From positions 2,304,501 to 2,368,500 of the forward strand of contig NZ_CP033069.1 in assembly GCF_003669015.1 (NCBI RefSeq): a stretch of DNA of 64,000 bases, in the 5' to 3' direction. The position numbers and the translations under genes were made by a program. Of the stretch, positions 16,806 to 26,732 are shown piece by piece. Numbering within the stretch: the stretch's first letter is position 1; every line of letters starts with the position of its first letter. A model generated the notes under the pieces. That model made no database searches and had not been told where the DNA came from. It saw only the letters and a program-made list of their open reading frames with translations. The DNA comes from Acidovorax sp. 1608163 (GTDB lineage: Bacteria; Pseudomonadota; Gammaproteobacteria; Burkholderiales; Burkholderiaceae_C).

Positions 16806-17473
16806 GCAGCCCCCGCTTCGGGAGCCTCAGCCTCTTCCAGCCGCGTCTGGGAGTCGATCTGGTCCACCACCTGGTCATCAGAGATGTGAGGGGTGTTTTC
16901 GTTGATGAAGGCAATGAGCTGCAACAGGTAGTCCACCTTGCCGGTGAAGGTGTAGCCCTTGCTCACCTCGTTGGTCTGCTGCAGGTAGCCCGCGTCCTCC
17001 AGGATCTTGAACATCTTCTGGACGCGAAACACCGTTGCACCACTGTCCGTCACCCGGTTATCGGCGAGTTCGCGCATGTCGGCCAAGCGCCGCTCCAGCG
17101 CGGAGGAGTTGCGTACCGCCTCGCTGATCTCGGTCAACCACACCACGTCGCCCGCGTGGAGCTGCGGATCGCTCCCCTGCGCCTCCCGCAACAGGTTGAA
17201 GAAGCCTACATAGGGCATCAGCCGGTGGCGCACCGTTTTGAGTTCCTCCCGGATGCGAGCACGGGTGTCGGTGGTGGGCGATTCGTCATAGGCCATGAAG
17301 AACGCCCCCTCGTCGTGGAGACGCGCCAGCCGATACCCCACGGCCGACAGCCATTCCTGGGCCTGCTGCTGGCCTTCCTGTGTCGCCAGTGCCTCGTACT
17401 CACTCTCAAACCGTACTTGGCAGACAAACTCACCCTCGGCGAGCAGCTTGAGCGCGGATTTAAGCGAGTTCAT
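16802..17473 (-). CDS. jetB: Wadjet system KITE subunit JetB (MukE/MksE-like)
   Basis: A 223-residue protein with tandem winged-helix features (LMPYVGFFNLLREAQG, then FRVQKMFKILEDAGYLQQTNE) and an acidic C-terminal tail, as in MukE/MksE KITE subunits. The N-terminus (LKSALKLLAEGEFVC) fits the known start of this family. It binds the kleisin and DNA within the loop-extruding complex. Its start overlaps the end of jetC by 14 bases, and its end overlaps jetA by four, so all four genes are translationally linked. Confidence 0.82.
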   Translation of the reverse strand: MNSLKSALKLLAEGEFVCQVRFESEYEALATQEGQQQAQEWLSAVGYRLARLHDEGAFFMAYDESPTTDTRARIREELKTVRHRLMPYVGFFNLLREAQGSDPQLHAGDVVWLTEISEAVRNSSALERRLADMRELADNRVTDSGATVFRVQKMFKILEDAGYLQQTNEVSKGYTFTGKVDYLLQLIAFINENTPHISDDQVVDQIDSQTRLEEAEAPEAGAA

Positions 17474-20400
17474 GCTCGGCCTCCAGTTCGTGGGTCTCGT
17501 TGGTGAAGATCGCCCCGGTGTTCTCGAACAGGCTCAGGCGCGGGAAGTGGCGCGCGAGCGCAGGATCGACACTAGGGCTGGCGCTGATCACGTCGATGTT
17601 GTTCAGGGCCAGGGTCTTGAGGAACGCGCCGACGTTCTTGGCGTCAAACCGGCCCAATTCGTCGGTCACCCACACCAACCGGACCGGCGAGGAGCCCCGG
17701 ATCATCTGCACAAAGCCCATGAGGAACATGGCCGTGATGAGGGCGGAATTGCCGTTGGACGACACTGCGCGGAACTCCTCCTCATTGCTGATGACGGAGC
17801 GCTTGCCGTTCTCGTAGAGGCTGAATTCGAGGCGAACCTGCTCGTTCAGGTCCACCTGCACCCCACCATCGGAGCGCAGGATCTCCTTGTACTCGCGCAC
17901 CAAGGCGGTGTCCTCATCCGAGGGCAGCTCCATGCCGACACGGGAGTACGCGCGCCCTGTGAGCGAAATCGTGGGGCTCTTGTCCCGCATCTTGCGCAGC
18001 ACCGAGAGGAAGGCCTGCTGGCCCACGCTCGATGTGACGCGCACGCTCAGGTTCTTGAAGCGCTCGAAGTGCTCGGCAGTGGCCAGCGCCCTGCCCAGCT
18101 CGGTGTTGAAAGTCGCCACCAAGCGGTCGAAGGTGTCCAAACGGCTCACGAACACGCTGGCGTTTTCGAAGAAGCCGTTCATCTGGTGGGTGAGCTGCTC
18201 GATGAAGCTCCCGCATTCAGTGCGCTCAAACCAGTCGCACAGCTGCTCCGCTTCGAGCCACAGGTACTCGTGCTCAAGACGGGTCTGCCGGTCGGGCAGC
18301 TCCTTGCGCTTGAGCTTGAGCCAGTCATTGGGCCCGCCCTCCTTCTTCTCAAACTCGTTGCGCAGGGCGAGGACCTCGCCACGCAGGGCCGCAGCCTCAT
18401 CCACCAGCGTGCGGAGTTTGCGAGTCACCTCCTGGTCGAGTTCCAGCATGGGACGCCCGATGTAGGCGCTGCTGGGCACAAAGTCGAGGAAGTCCTTGAG
18501 CTTTTGGTCGCACAGTTCCTGAAGGCGCTGTGCGTCAGAGGTGGCGGTTGCAATGCGCCCGTCGAGGGCATCAAGCACCTCCTTGGCCTGCTTTGTCAGA
18601 TCATTTCGGCTGGTTTCCAGATTCCCAAGGTTCTGTGACGCCTTGAGATAAGCGGTGTGCAGTTCTCCCACCTTGCGCCGGGTGGTTTCAAAGTGAGGTA
18701 GCTCGTCCTTACAGAATTTCTTCCACGCGGCCACCTCATGCCGGTTGTTGGCAATCGCATCAAGCTGGTCCCGCAGCCCTTTCAGTTCTTCCTCCACGGC
18801 ATTGATGCGCACGGTATCGAGCCCCATGCCAGAAAGCTTGCGCTCGTAGTCCCGTTTGGCGTTGGACAAATCGTTCTTCAGGGTCGCTTCAACTTGCAAT
18901 GCCTCGGCATCAAGCTTGTTGATCTCCCTCTTCGACTCGGCTTCAAGGGCATCAGCCTTGAGCTTGTACCCGGCGTTGATCGCTTCACGCTTATTCTTGA
19001 CGCCTTCGCGGATGGCACGTTCTTCATTGCCAAGCGCGTTCAGAACCGCACTCAAGCCATCAAGGTCCTTCCGAGCCTGGGCCTCTGCAGCGCTACGCTC
19101 GGTCTTCACAAGGCTGTCGAGGCGTCCTTTGTCTTTGACCGCAGCATCAAAGGCCGACTTCGCCAAACCAAGGTTAGCTGCCGCCCTGCCGTGGTCGGTA
19201 CCGACCTGCTTCAGCTTCAGTCGGGCTTTTTCCGCGTGGTCAGCCGCTTTGTCCACCGACGCGTTGATGTCTACCAGCTGGACTTTTGCCGTTTCAAGCT
19301 GGTGGCGCACCGAATCCATCGAGAACCACTCAGGCAGGGGTAGCTCCTGAGTGCTCACCGTGGCATTGCCGACCACCACGGCCCCCTCCTCGCCTCTCTG
19401 TGCGGCTGGGATGTCCAGCATCGCAGGGGAGAGGTCGGTACGGTGAATCACTGCCTCAGCGATCAGCTTGCTGGCATGGGGCCATACAGGGTCGTCGCTT
19501 GCACGGATGAAGGCGAGCAAGGAACCGGGTTCCGGGGTGACCTGGACGGTCAGGGCTTCAATGTGGGCCAGCAGCGCTTTCTGACTGGCCTCAAGACCCT
19601 CCACGGCCCTGATAGCCGCTTCAAGCTCACCGCGAGCCTGACCTTCATCTTTTTCGCGTGCCAAGGCGGTTTCCCTGGCTGTGTCGTGATCCTGGCGGCG
19701 CTGTTCGAGAATGGCCTCTGCCTCCTCTCGTGCAGCAAGGGTCTCCGGCGTGGCAGCGGGGTTTTTGATCTTTTGGGTGATCTCGCCTTCGCGGGTGGCC
19801 AGGCGGTTGCGCTCCTCGGCGATCTCGGCGAGCCTGGGGGGCTCCTCCAGCGCCTGCAAGTCCGCGTCCTTGGCTTCACCGAGGGCCAAACGCTTATCGA
19901 CCCCCGCGCTTTGTGCCGTGGTTTTGCGATCAGCGATTTCCCTTTGCTGAGCCTGTGCGGACTGCTCGATTTCGAGACAGCGCCGTTCGTATTCGGTCTG
20001 GAGTGAACCCGATTCAGAGGTAAGGCGCAGATGCTCTTTTTCCTTGTCCCGCGCCTGCTGCTGCAGGGCGGCTTCCCTGGATTCATTGCCCGCAAGGGTC
20101 TTCGCATCGATCAGATCGAAGTGATTCTGGCGATTGATCACGGCCTGAAACGCTGCATTGAGGCGCTCCCAATCGCCATGGGCATCGGCCTTTTTCTGCT
20201 CGGCCTCCGTGATTTCGTTGCCCAAAGCACCAAGCTCCTGATCGAAGGCCTCTGCCTGGGACTTGCGCTCACTGATCAACCGTTCTTGGTCCGTTGCCGC
20301 CTGGGCGAGTGCTGCCTTGACGGCCACATGGAGCGAGCACAGCTCCATGTGAACACCTTTGATGCGGCCGATGCGTTCCTTCATCCGGTCAGCGTCGGGT

Positions 20401-21164
20401 TTGCGCTTCAAGATATCGGCCATGTGGGTGCGACTGTCCAACCAGGTTGTCACATCCTCCCGGCGCTGCTTGAGTTCGCGCACGTTCTGGCGCTTCGACT
20501 CCGTGGCCTGGTCCTCGGCCACACGCTCCAGCACGATATTCTGCAGGTCCCGAAAGCTAATCTTCTCGTTGGCCATCGCGGCTGCAATCTGGTTGAGATT
20601 TCGCAGGGGGCGAGGTCCCAAAGAGTGATCGCGGGCCAACAGCATCATCTGCTTGGCGTTCTTGCTGTTAATGCGCTCATTCAGGATGACGCTGCGGTAT
20701 TCGTTGAGCTGCAGGACGGGCGAGACGTTGATATTGCGCTTGTGAAGCCGGGAGGCGAACTCCGTGCGCGTGACGAAATGGTCGTTTTCGTCGTAGAAGA
20801 AGGTTTCATCAAACCCGGCTGAGACGATCCGAAAGTCCGGGATGTCCTCGCCCTCCTTGGCGTACATCACCACCGTGCGCAGATGGGAGTCACTCTCTCG
20901 TTCGTACTCATAGGCAACAGCGCTGCTGGGGTCGGGTAACGTATGCCGGATCATGGACGCCTTCCCGGACCCCTTGAGGACCTGGGAGGGGGTTGCGCCG
21001 TAGAAAAGAGGGATCAGGCGCAGAAAAGTGGTCTTGCCCACCCCGTTGTCGCCCACCGCCAGAACACCGCCGCGTGGGTTCAGCTCCGAGATCCGCCCTG
21101 AAGGGTTGCTGTCGCTGGGGTTCCTGATGTTGATGGCGATGATGCGGCGAAGCTGATGGGGCAT
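17460..21164 (-). CDS. jetC: Wadjet system SMC-like ATPase JetC (MukB/MksB-like)
   Basis: A 1234-residue SMC-type ATPase. Walker A GDNGVGKT is at residues 38-45. Long heptad-rich coiled coils enriched in Lys, Glu, Ala and Leu occupy roughly 270-560 and 680-960, separated by a hinge-like middle section. The C-terminal head has a signature-like SSNGNSALI near 1135 and Walker B VRLVWVTDE near 1161. It is the motor that extrudes DNA loops and singles out small circular plasmids for cleavage by JetD. It is the first gene of the operon, with GAGGG about nine bases before the ATG. The gene order here is C-B-A-D, not the jetABCD order after which the genes are named. Confidence 0.88.
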   Translation of the reverse strand: MPHQLRRIIAINIRNPSDSNPSGRISELNPRGGVLAVGDNGVGKTTFLRLIPLFYGATPSQVLKGSGKASMIRHTLPDPSSAVAYEYERESDSHLRTVVMYAKEGEDIPDFRIVSAGFDETFFYDENDHFVTRTEFASRLHKRNINVSPVLQLNEYRSVILNERINSKNAKQMMLLARDHSLGPRPLRNLNQIAAAMANEKISFRDLQNIVLERVAEDQATESKRQNVRELKQRREDVTTWLDSRTHMADILKRKPDADRMKERIGRIKGVHMELCSLHVAVKAALAQAATDQERLISERKSQAEAFDQELGALGNEITEAEQKKADAHGDWERLNAAFQAVINRQNHFDLIDAKTLAGNESREAALQQQARDKEKEHLRLTSESGSLQTEYERRCLEIEQSAQAQQREIADRKTTAQSAGVDKRLALGEAKDADLQALEEPPRLAEIAEERNRLATREGEITQKIKNPAATPETLAAREEAEAILEQRRQDHDTARETALAREKDEGQARGELEAAIRAVEGLEASQKALLAHIEALTVQVTPEPGSLLAFIRASDDPVWPHASKLIAEAVIHRTDLSPAMLDIPAAQRGEEGAVVVGNATVSTQELPLPEWFSMDSVRHQLETAKVQLVDINASVDKAADHAEKARLKLKQVGTDHGRAAANLGLAKSAFDAAVKDKGRLDSLVKTERSAAEAQARKDLDGLSAVLNALGNEERAIREGVKNKREAINAGYKLKADALEAESKREINKLDAEALQVEATLKNDLSNAKRDYERKLSGMGLDTVRINAVEEELKGLRDQLDAIANNRHEVAAWKKFCKDELPHFETTRRKVGELHTAYLKASQNLGNLETSRNDLTKQAKEVLDALDGRIATATSDAQRLQELCDQKLKDFLDFVPSSAYIGRPMLELDQEVTRKLRTLVDEAAALRGEVLALRNEFEKKEGGPNDWLKLKRKELPDRQTRLEHEYLWLEAEQLCDWFERTECGSFIEQLTHQMNGFFENASVFVSRLDTFDRLVATFNTELGRALATAEHFERFKNLSVRVTSSVGQQAFLSVLRKMRDKSPTISLTGRAYSRVGMELPSDEDTALVREYKEILRSDGGVQVDLNEQVRLEFSLYENGKRSVISNEEEFRAVSSNGNSALITAMFLMGFVQMIRGSSPVRLVWVTDELGRFDAKNVGAFLKTLALNNIDVISASPSVDPALARHFPRLSLFENTGAIFTNETHELEAEHELA

Positions 21165-21694
21165 GTGGTTCGTTCCCTCAAATTAGTTTTTTCTTTGTGA
21201 ATTCATTGTGCCTTGACTCGAACATCGCGTCGGGAAACCTATGCACCCCAACAGGTGGCAGCTGCCAACTGACTGGAGAAGAGTCGGGTCCGCAAGGACA
21301 GTCGTGACGCGTGTCATTCCAATAGGACACTTATGTCGTTGATTGCGACAGAACTCACCCTCTTCCGCCAGTAACGGCCGCAGCTAAGTGATTGTTTTTA
21401 TTAGTTGCTCATTCGTGGATGAACAGGGAAACTCATGTCGGACAGCTATCACTTTTCAACGTGTCTCCCCGGGCACGTCAATCTGGATGAAGAGTCCCAG
21501 CTATTTGGCATTCGCCCTAGGTATGCTGGTTAGAGCTCTGCGGGAGGCCGAGTGCCTCGCTTGACTCTGGGCTTTGTCTGCTAACTGCATGAACACCGAA
21601 GATTCCATTACCCCAAAGTTTGAGGAAAACTATCCTTGATTCACACCTGTATTCCGCGTACCGACACGCCAGTAAACCCCAAAAAATCAAAGCT
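21165..21694. other. Intergenic region between jetC and tniQ
   Basis: About 530 bp that should include the jetC promoter. A 32-codon plus-strand frame from the ATG at 21435 follows AGGGAA, but I recognise nothing in it. I looked for the inverted counterpart of the TTACAACTTC repeats of the other transposon end and did not see one, so this is probably not the second end of the element. Confidence 0.4.
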
Positions 21695-23482
21695 CTAATT
21701 AACGAACCTGTTGGTGAATCGAAAACGATTTCCTTCAGTCAATAAGTTCAATGTGTACACATTATTTGATTCAAAGCCTATTGAATACCTCACTCCAGAC
21801 GGTGCAACGCCACCATAATTTCTGCAAAAGACCAACGCCGCATCCCTGATGGCTTCTAGCGCGCTTTCTTTGTCGCATCCCCAAGATTGCAAAATTCCAT
21901 CCGGAGTGGTTGCAACAAAATTAAAAACTCTATCAAACAGGATGCATTTAATTTTGTATTTTCCATAATAAAAAAAAGACTCAAAAACTGTCTCCTTTAA
22001 AAAGCCACTCAGTCCACGAACCGCTTTGACCGAACTGAAATATGTCTCTTCCTTTTCATTAATTTCTACAGCATAATTGTTTCTGTATAGAGTTTTAAAA
22101 TTTAATCCAGAAGCTACTGGTCGCAGCTTGATATCAAATGAAAAAGAGGCATTTATCATATTTTTTGCGTAGCCAACAAATAGAAGTTTTTCATATTTCT
22201 CGATCGAATACCAAGCTACTCTACCCTCTTTCCAATCAACATCTTTAGTCGTCCAGTCAGCCCAGTTTTCATCCATTGACTTCTCAACTTGACGAATCGC
22301 TTCTCCCCATGCGATCAGGCACACCAAAGCGGAATAATGATACTGGAGCCAGGTGTCATACCTATAGCTGACTGATTTTGTATAGGCGAATTTTTTCGGC
22401 TTTTCAAAAAAATTCTCAAATACAGATACGTAATTTTTATGATCATCATGCACTTCGCGCCTGGGCCATCGCCACAGATATGCATGGTTTTCAAGTCGGC
22501 GGGTCCATAACATCTCGAGAAATGCATCGCGCACCGGCTTTTTATCATAAAAATCTCTCGAAAGGCTGAAGGGATCTTTAGCCTGGCATGCCTCTACGAC
22601 TTTTTGATCTAGATTTTCTTTTGCTTGCCTCCTGAGATGTCGCGACATTGCCCTATAAACGGAAAGTTGAGGATTAGTTTCAATTTCTGAATAATACTTT
22701 CCGACGGCATTTTTTGCATTAATTGATGTGCTCGCAGTGTATGGTGTCCAGTGCGCAATCGATGACTTTGCAGAACGCCAAAAATATTCTGATTTTTCAA
22801 AACAAGCCGGATATGGAATGCCTAAATCAGAACACCACTTCTCGGTAAGCGCGAGCTGTTCAATCGAATCGGGTCTGCTTGCTTCAATATTTACATGCAT
22901 CTTCTCCGCATGATGCACCCATTGGGCGACCTCTGACCATGCATTAATTCCTTCTTGTGCTAGCGTTGGCTGTCTCATCGAATATGGTATTGCTCCCCAT
23001 TTTGGTCCGCATCGACATCCTAAGGATCGTACTGCGAGTCCCATCAAGCCCATTTTTAAATCGCCACCACACCTTTCGCAATGACTTCGCAGTTCCACGT
23101 GATGGATGGGACACTCTACAACAAGTCTTATCGACATTAGCCATGTGTGGTAACCGAGTCGTATACATTGGGGGCAGCATCGAGGTCGTGCGCTGGCATG
23201 ATCCAGATATAGCCATTGAGGAATTTGGTCTTTTAAACAAAAACTTGAAAACGAAGTGCGTGTCTCACCCAGAACGTCAGCTACGAGCGTAACAATCGCC
23301 GCACTACCCCCACTCCTTGCATCAATATCAATAATATTTTTATCTTCAATTTGAGCTATTTTATATATATCACCCTTGTGAAGATCATTTAACCAAGTCG
23401 CACGCAGCAAAGTGCTCCACAGCGATGCATAAGGCAACACCGATCCTTTGTACCATGTTAGAGGTTTGACGACGTTCAGCAT
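21695..23482 (-). CDS. tniQ: TniQ family transposition target-selection protein
   Basis: A 595-residue protein. The N-terminal TniQ domain starts LNVVKPLTWYKGSVLPYASLW. A zinc-binding cluster (C-x2-C-IRLGYH at about 103-109, ECPIHHVEL at 123-131, CERCGG at 135-140) is followed by LGCRCG. This is the fold shared by TnsD and TniQ, which choose the target site and recruit the AAA ATPase. The length is intermediate between short TniQ and long TnsD proteins; the C-terminal 350 residues could hold sequence-specific DNA-binding domains, as in TnsD. It is last in the transposition operon. Confidence 0.85.
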   Translation of the reverse strand: MLNVVKPLTWYKGSVLPYASLWSTLLRATWLNDLHKGDIYKIAQIEDKNIIDIDARSGGSAAIVTLVADVLGETRTSFSSFCLKDQIPQWLYLDHASARPRCCPQCIRLGYHTWLMSIRLVVECPIHHVELRSHCERCGGDLKMGLMGLAVRSLGCRCGPKWGAIPYSMRQPTLAQEGINAWSEVAQWVHHAEKMHVNIEASRPDSIEQLALTEKWCSDLGIPYPACFEKSEYFWRSAKSSIAHWTPYTASTSINAKNAVGKYYSEIETNPQLSVYRAMSRHLRRQAKENLDQKVVEACQAKDPFSLSRDFYDKKPVRDAFLEMLWTRRLENHAYLWRWPRREVHDDHKNYVSVFENFFEKPKKFAYTKSVSYRYDTWLQYHYSALVCLIAWGEAIRQVEKSMDENWADWTTKDVDWKEGRVAWYSIEKYEKLLFVGYAKNMINASFSFDIKLRPVASGLNFKTLYRNNYAVEINEKEETYFSSVKAVRGLSGFLKETVFESFFYYGKYKIKCILFDRVFNFVATTPDGILQSWGCDKESALEAIRDAALVFCRNYGGVAPSGVRYSIGFESNNVYTLNLLTEGNRFRFTNRFVN

Positions 23483-23519
23483 TGAAATTTATGTATTTTG
23501 TCTTGAAATTTTTAAGATT

Positions 23520-24518
23520 CTATTTTTTCCCCCGCAACAGTCGTGGTGCTGCCGCGCCAACTATTGACATTAATTGCTTGTGTCCGCAGTAGATAACAAC
23601 ATCGCGAATGGATGATTGTGAAACAACTGAAAGGGGGTCGGCACCAGATGCAATTCTAAGAAGAAGATTTCGAGAAACTTGAGATATTGTTTTCATAGGG
23701 AATTCCATGGGGCCACAATAACCTGGCGGCAGTTCCTTAACCATGGTTTCCCAAATTAAAGTAGCACACTCAGCCATACGAAACCCCTTTTCCCATGCCA
23801 ACGGCGCAACACCCTTGGTAAACGAAATTCCGGATCCCTTTGGCCAATCGGTGCCGGAGTCGTATCCCGTCAGCACAAATTCAAGCTCTTCCTCAGAAGA
23901 AATCCCTAAAAAGCGATACTGCGACAGCATAAATCTGGCCGCAGCATGCGCGCCACCTGTAAGTGCAAGAGCCATTGGTTGATCGAAAATCTGGACCGAG
24001 GCAATCGAAATTACCGTTAATCGAATTCTTTCCTTCTCCAATAGACTATGTATTTCAACCAACCACAACCACTCCCTCTCCGTCATCCCTTGTGACTCAT
24101 CAATAACAAGAACGACAAAGCGCCCCCCTCCCTCGAATGCAAGGTGAACAACTTTTTCTATAAGTTGATGTTTCCGTTGCAAACTGGTGCGCACATCACC
24201 AGCCAAACCATGGTGAGCTGCATGCAAAAGACTTCCATACATTATTCCAGCAGAAATACATTCCGAATGACTCCAAATAATTAAAGGTATAATTTGACCG
24301 CATCTCTCGGTAAGCATAGACCCGAGCCAGTTATCAACCCCACTAGATTTTCCGAATCGGGAGGGGCCAAATACAACCCCTCCATCCATTTGGTCATCGA
24401 GCCATTGACCAATGCCCGAAACCATTGCGTTAATTGATGGGGTAAAAAGTGAGTAGTCCCGAGTTACCAATGGATGATCTTTAGGCAAGTGAGGTGGAAC
24501 AAGAGGTGGATCCATCAT
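23520..24518 (-). CDS. tniB: TnsC/TniB-like AAA ATPase
   Basis: A 332-residue AAA+ ATPase. Walker A GPSRFGKS is at residues 51-58 and Walker B RFVVLVIDES at about 133-142, followed by SVQIFDQP-type sensor wording. TnsC/TniB proteins polymerise on target DNA, interact with TniQ and activate the TnsB transposase. The gene lies between the transposase and tniQ with short gaps (about 50 and 37 bp). Low GC compared with the Wadjet operon. Confidence 0.85.
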   Translation of the reverse strand: MMDPPLVPPHLPKDHPLVTRDYSLFTPSINAMVSGIGQWLDDQMDGGVVFGPSRFGKSSGVDNWLGSMLTERCGQIIPLIIWSHSECISAGIMYGSLLHAAHHGLAGDVRTSLQRKHQLIEKVVHLAFEGGGRFVVLVIDESQGMTEREWLWLVEIHSLLEKERIRLTVISIASVQIFDQPMALALTGGAHAAARFMLSQYRFLGISSEEELEFVLTGYDSGTDWPKGSGISFTKGVAPLAWEKGFRMAECATLIWETMVKELPPGYCGPMEFPMKTISQVSRNLLLRIASGADPLSVVSQSSIRDVVIYCGHKQLMSIVGAAAPRLLRGKK

Positions 24519-24568
24519 GTATATCCGCCTTAATTTTTTAAATCTACATCACGAGAAATAATTAAAAA

Positions 24569-26680
24569 TTACCAAGTTTTCGCCTTGCGCATCGTGAGTA
24601 GCACTGGCTTTTTGGGTGCGTCTGCTATGTGGGGATTTGTATTTTTTACAGTCTTTTTATTATTTTTCGTCACGATTTTTATATCATGAATCTCTGGAAT
24701 TTCACATGCATCTTCGAGTCCATTGGAAGATTGTTGGGTGTAACTATTAAGCGATATGGGGTCAATGGAGGGGTTGATTGCAATATTTTCAGAGTAGGCT
24801 TGCAAAATTCTCCGAGTCTCAAGATAGGCAGGGTGGACGGGCAGTTTATTATCTCTTTGATTTTCACTATATTTAATTAACTCATCTACTGCATCATTTG
24901 AAGATGTTAAATGCAAAAATCTCTCGCTCGCAAGTGCACGAATAGCACTCCGGACATAAAGGGAGTGAGGTGTTTGATGCCAAGGAGGTGCAGCACGGAC
25001 CGTGCATACATGCAGTCCTTCTTGAGTACTGACAGTAGCCCATCGTGCATCATCTTCATTTTCAATAGTCAGCCAGAAATTACCCCCCACAAGATCAAGT
25101 CGATGTGCTAAATCTTCGGATGAGTATTGGGCGTTTTTAAAATGAAAATGTGGACGACGTCCTGAATTTTTTCCTCCAAGCAATTTACATAGCTTTCTGG
25201 TGGCGCCAAGACGAGCGACTTGACGAGAGTCGGCTTTTCTAATGCAACATGAATTTTTCCTGCTCTTAAGAAATTTCATCTGAGCAAGAGGTGTGCGATA
25301 ACCTAGGCCATGATGCGGGGTTGCATTGTAATTTGCAATAATGACATCTAAAAGCTCATTAAGATATTCAACTTGAAACTGAAGTTCGAAAGCTTTTTTT
25401 GCAGGATCACAATCGCCCTTTAGATCAGCTGGTTTTGATTTTGTTGAATTAGACAAATTATGCAGGCCAGATCCTCCGCCAGCTAATGTTCTAAAAAAAG
25501 TTTCAATAAATGGTCTGTCATCAAGACTTCGTCGCGATGAAAATGAATCTTGATCTTGAGGTTTTATTATTTTGCAATCAACAGTTTCTTTTATTCTTTT
25601 TTCAACTCGGGCACATGTATTTGCTAAAGCACCATCTACGCTGAACTCTTCCCAACACGCCCCCAAGAAATCTGGATCGACAGCTGAGGGGAAATTTGCT
25701 TCTGCACTGTAAGCAAATTCACCAAATGAAATTGTACGGCGACACCATTTTCCAAGAGCGTTTCGAACGGCGCGCAAAACATCCTCTGCCCCCACTTCTC
25801 TGCGCATGCTTAGATAATATCCAAGCACCGCCCGAGTGGATACTTCAATAATTACTATGACCCAGAGCCTATGAATTTTTCGTGGTTGATATCCTCCGTG
25901 TGGTGAAGGTACCATTACAACCATGCGCAAATCCAATTTATGCGCATCGCACTCCACGCGGTGGAATAAATTAAATATAGGTCGCTTTGTTCCGTCACCT
26001 GCACGTGACTTTTTTTGCGCATTCTGGCCACCTAGTATTGCTATGCTTTTTTTGGCGTTCTCGTTGAGAACCTTATTTATGAACTTGCATATCGTGGTGT
26101 ATCCGCGCGCGGCAGTGTTAAAGGGCCATTCACCTCGAAGCTCAACTCCGTTTTCTTGAAGTTTTGAATAAAACCATCGTAAAAGTACTTGCTTAGATCT
26201 CCTCGTGCCCTCGAGACCTGTTGGTGTTTTTAAAATTCTTTCACGAAATTTTTGCTCTAACGTCCTGTTTTGCGGAGAAGAAAACAACCATTGCAGACTA
26301 CCGGCGCTACCAGCGCCGCTTCCCTCAATAATTTCAGGAGTTGTTTGTCTTGTCCAAGGCGTGATCCGCATGTGAGGAATCAGCCCTCTCCACCCAAAAA
26401 GGTGCCCGTCGCGTGCCGTTTTAAGACAGCGCTCGCTAATGAGCCGATAGACCTGCGAGCGGCCCATGCCCCACCGCTGCTTTATTTCCTGAGCAGAGGC
26501 TCCGTCGAAATAGTCGAGCACAGCTTTTTTTCGGCGTAGGAAAAGCTCACGTCTCTCTTCCGTGAGAGCGTCCTCATCAATTTGACTCCAAGTTGAGGGA
26601 TCAACTAGCTCTCCCGCTTGGATATTGAGTTGGATCTGACCAGCCCAAGCCGTGGAACCGATACGCGCTTTTTTAGGCAT
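24569..26680 (-). CDS. tniA: TnsB/TniA-like DDE transposase
   Basis: A 703-residue transposase. The N-terminal HTH-like region (AQEIKQRWGMGRSQVYRLISE, about 64-84) is followed by a second DNA-binding segment and an RNase H-fold integrase core. The DDE residues are probably Asp245 in RVECDAHK, Asp349 in FSVDGALAN and Glu393 in RPFIETFFRTL. NATPHHGLGYRTPL is the usual rve-family ending of the core. A variable C-terminal tail ends KTW. GGAGG lies five bases before the ATG. It cuts and joins transposon ends. Because no TnsA is encoded nearby, the element may transpose by replicative cointegrates. Confidence 0.88.
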   Translation of the reverse strand: MPKKARIGSTAWAGQIQLNIQAGELVDPSTWSQIDEDALTEERRELFLRRKKAVLDYFDGASAQEIKQRWGMGRSQVYRLISERCLKTARDGHLFGWRGLIPHMRITPWTRQTTPEIIEGSGAGSAGSLQWLFSSPQNRTLEQKFRERILKTPTGLEGTRRSKQVLLRWFYSKLQENGVELRGEWPFNTAARGYTTICKFINKVLNENAKKSIAILGGQNAQKKSRAGDGTKRPIFNLFHRVECDAHKLDLRMVVMVPSPHGGYQPRKIHRLWVIVIIEVSTRAVLGYYLSMRREVGAEDVLRAVRNALGKWCRRTISFGEFAYSAEANFPSAVDPDFLGACWEEFSVDGALANTCARVEKRIKETVDCKIIKPQDQDSFSSRRSLDDRPFIETFFRTLAGGGSGLHNLSNSTKSKPADLKGDCDPAKKAFELQFQVEYLNELLDVIIANYNATPHHGLGYRTPLAQMKFLKSRKNSCCIRKADSRQVARLGATRKLCKLLGGKNSGRRPHFHFKNAQYSSEDLAHRLDLVGGNFWLTIENEDDARWATVSTQEGLHVCTVRAAPPWHQTPHSLYVRSAIRALASERFLHLTSSNDAVDELIKYSENQRDNKLPVHPAYLETRRILQAYSENIAINPSIDPISLNSYTQQSSNGLEDACEIPEIHDIKIVTKNNKKTVKNTNPHIADAPKKPVLLTMRKAKTW

Positions 26681-26732
26681 ACACGCCTCCGAGTCCAGAA
26701 AATCTTCCGCTGGACGGTGGGTTGCAAAATTT

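Noticed and set aside
17295..18638. 447-codon frame antisense to jetC
   Set aside because: Shadow of the SMC coiled coil; no motif.
21435..21533. 32-codon frame between jetC and tniQ
   Set aside because: Has AGGGAA near its ATG, but nothing else supports coding; the sequence resembles no family known to me.
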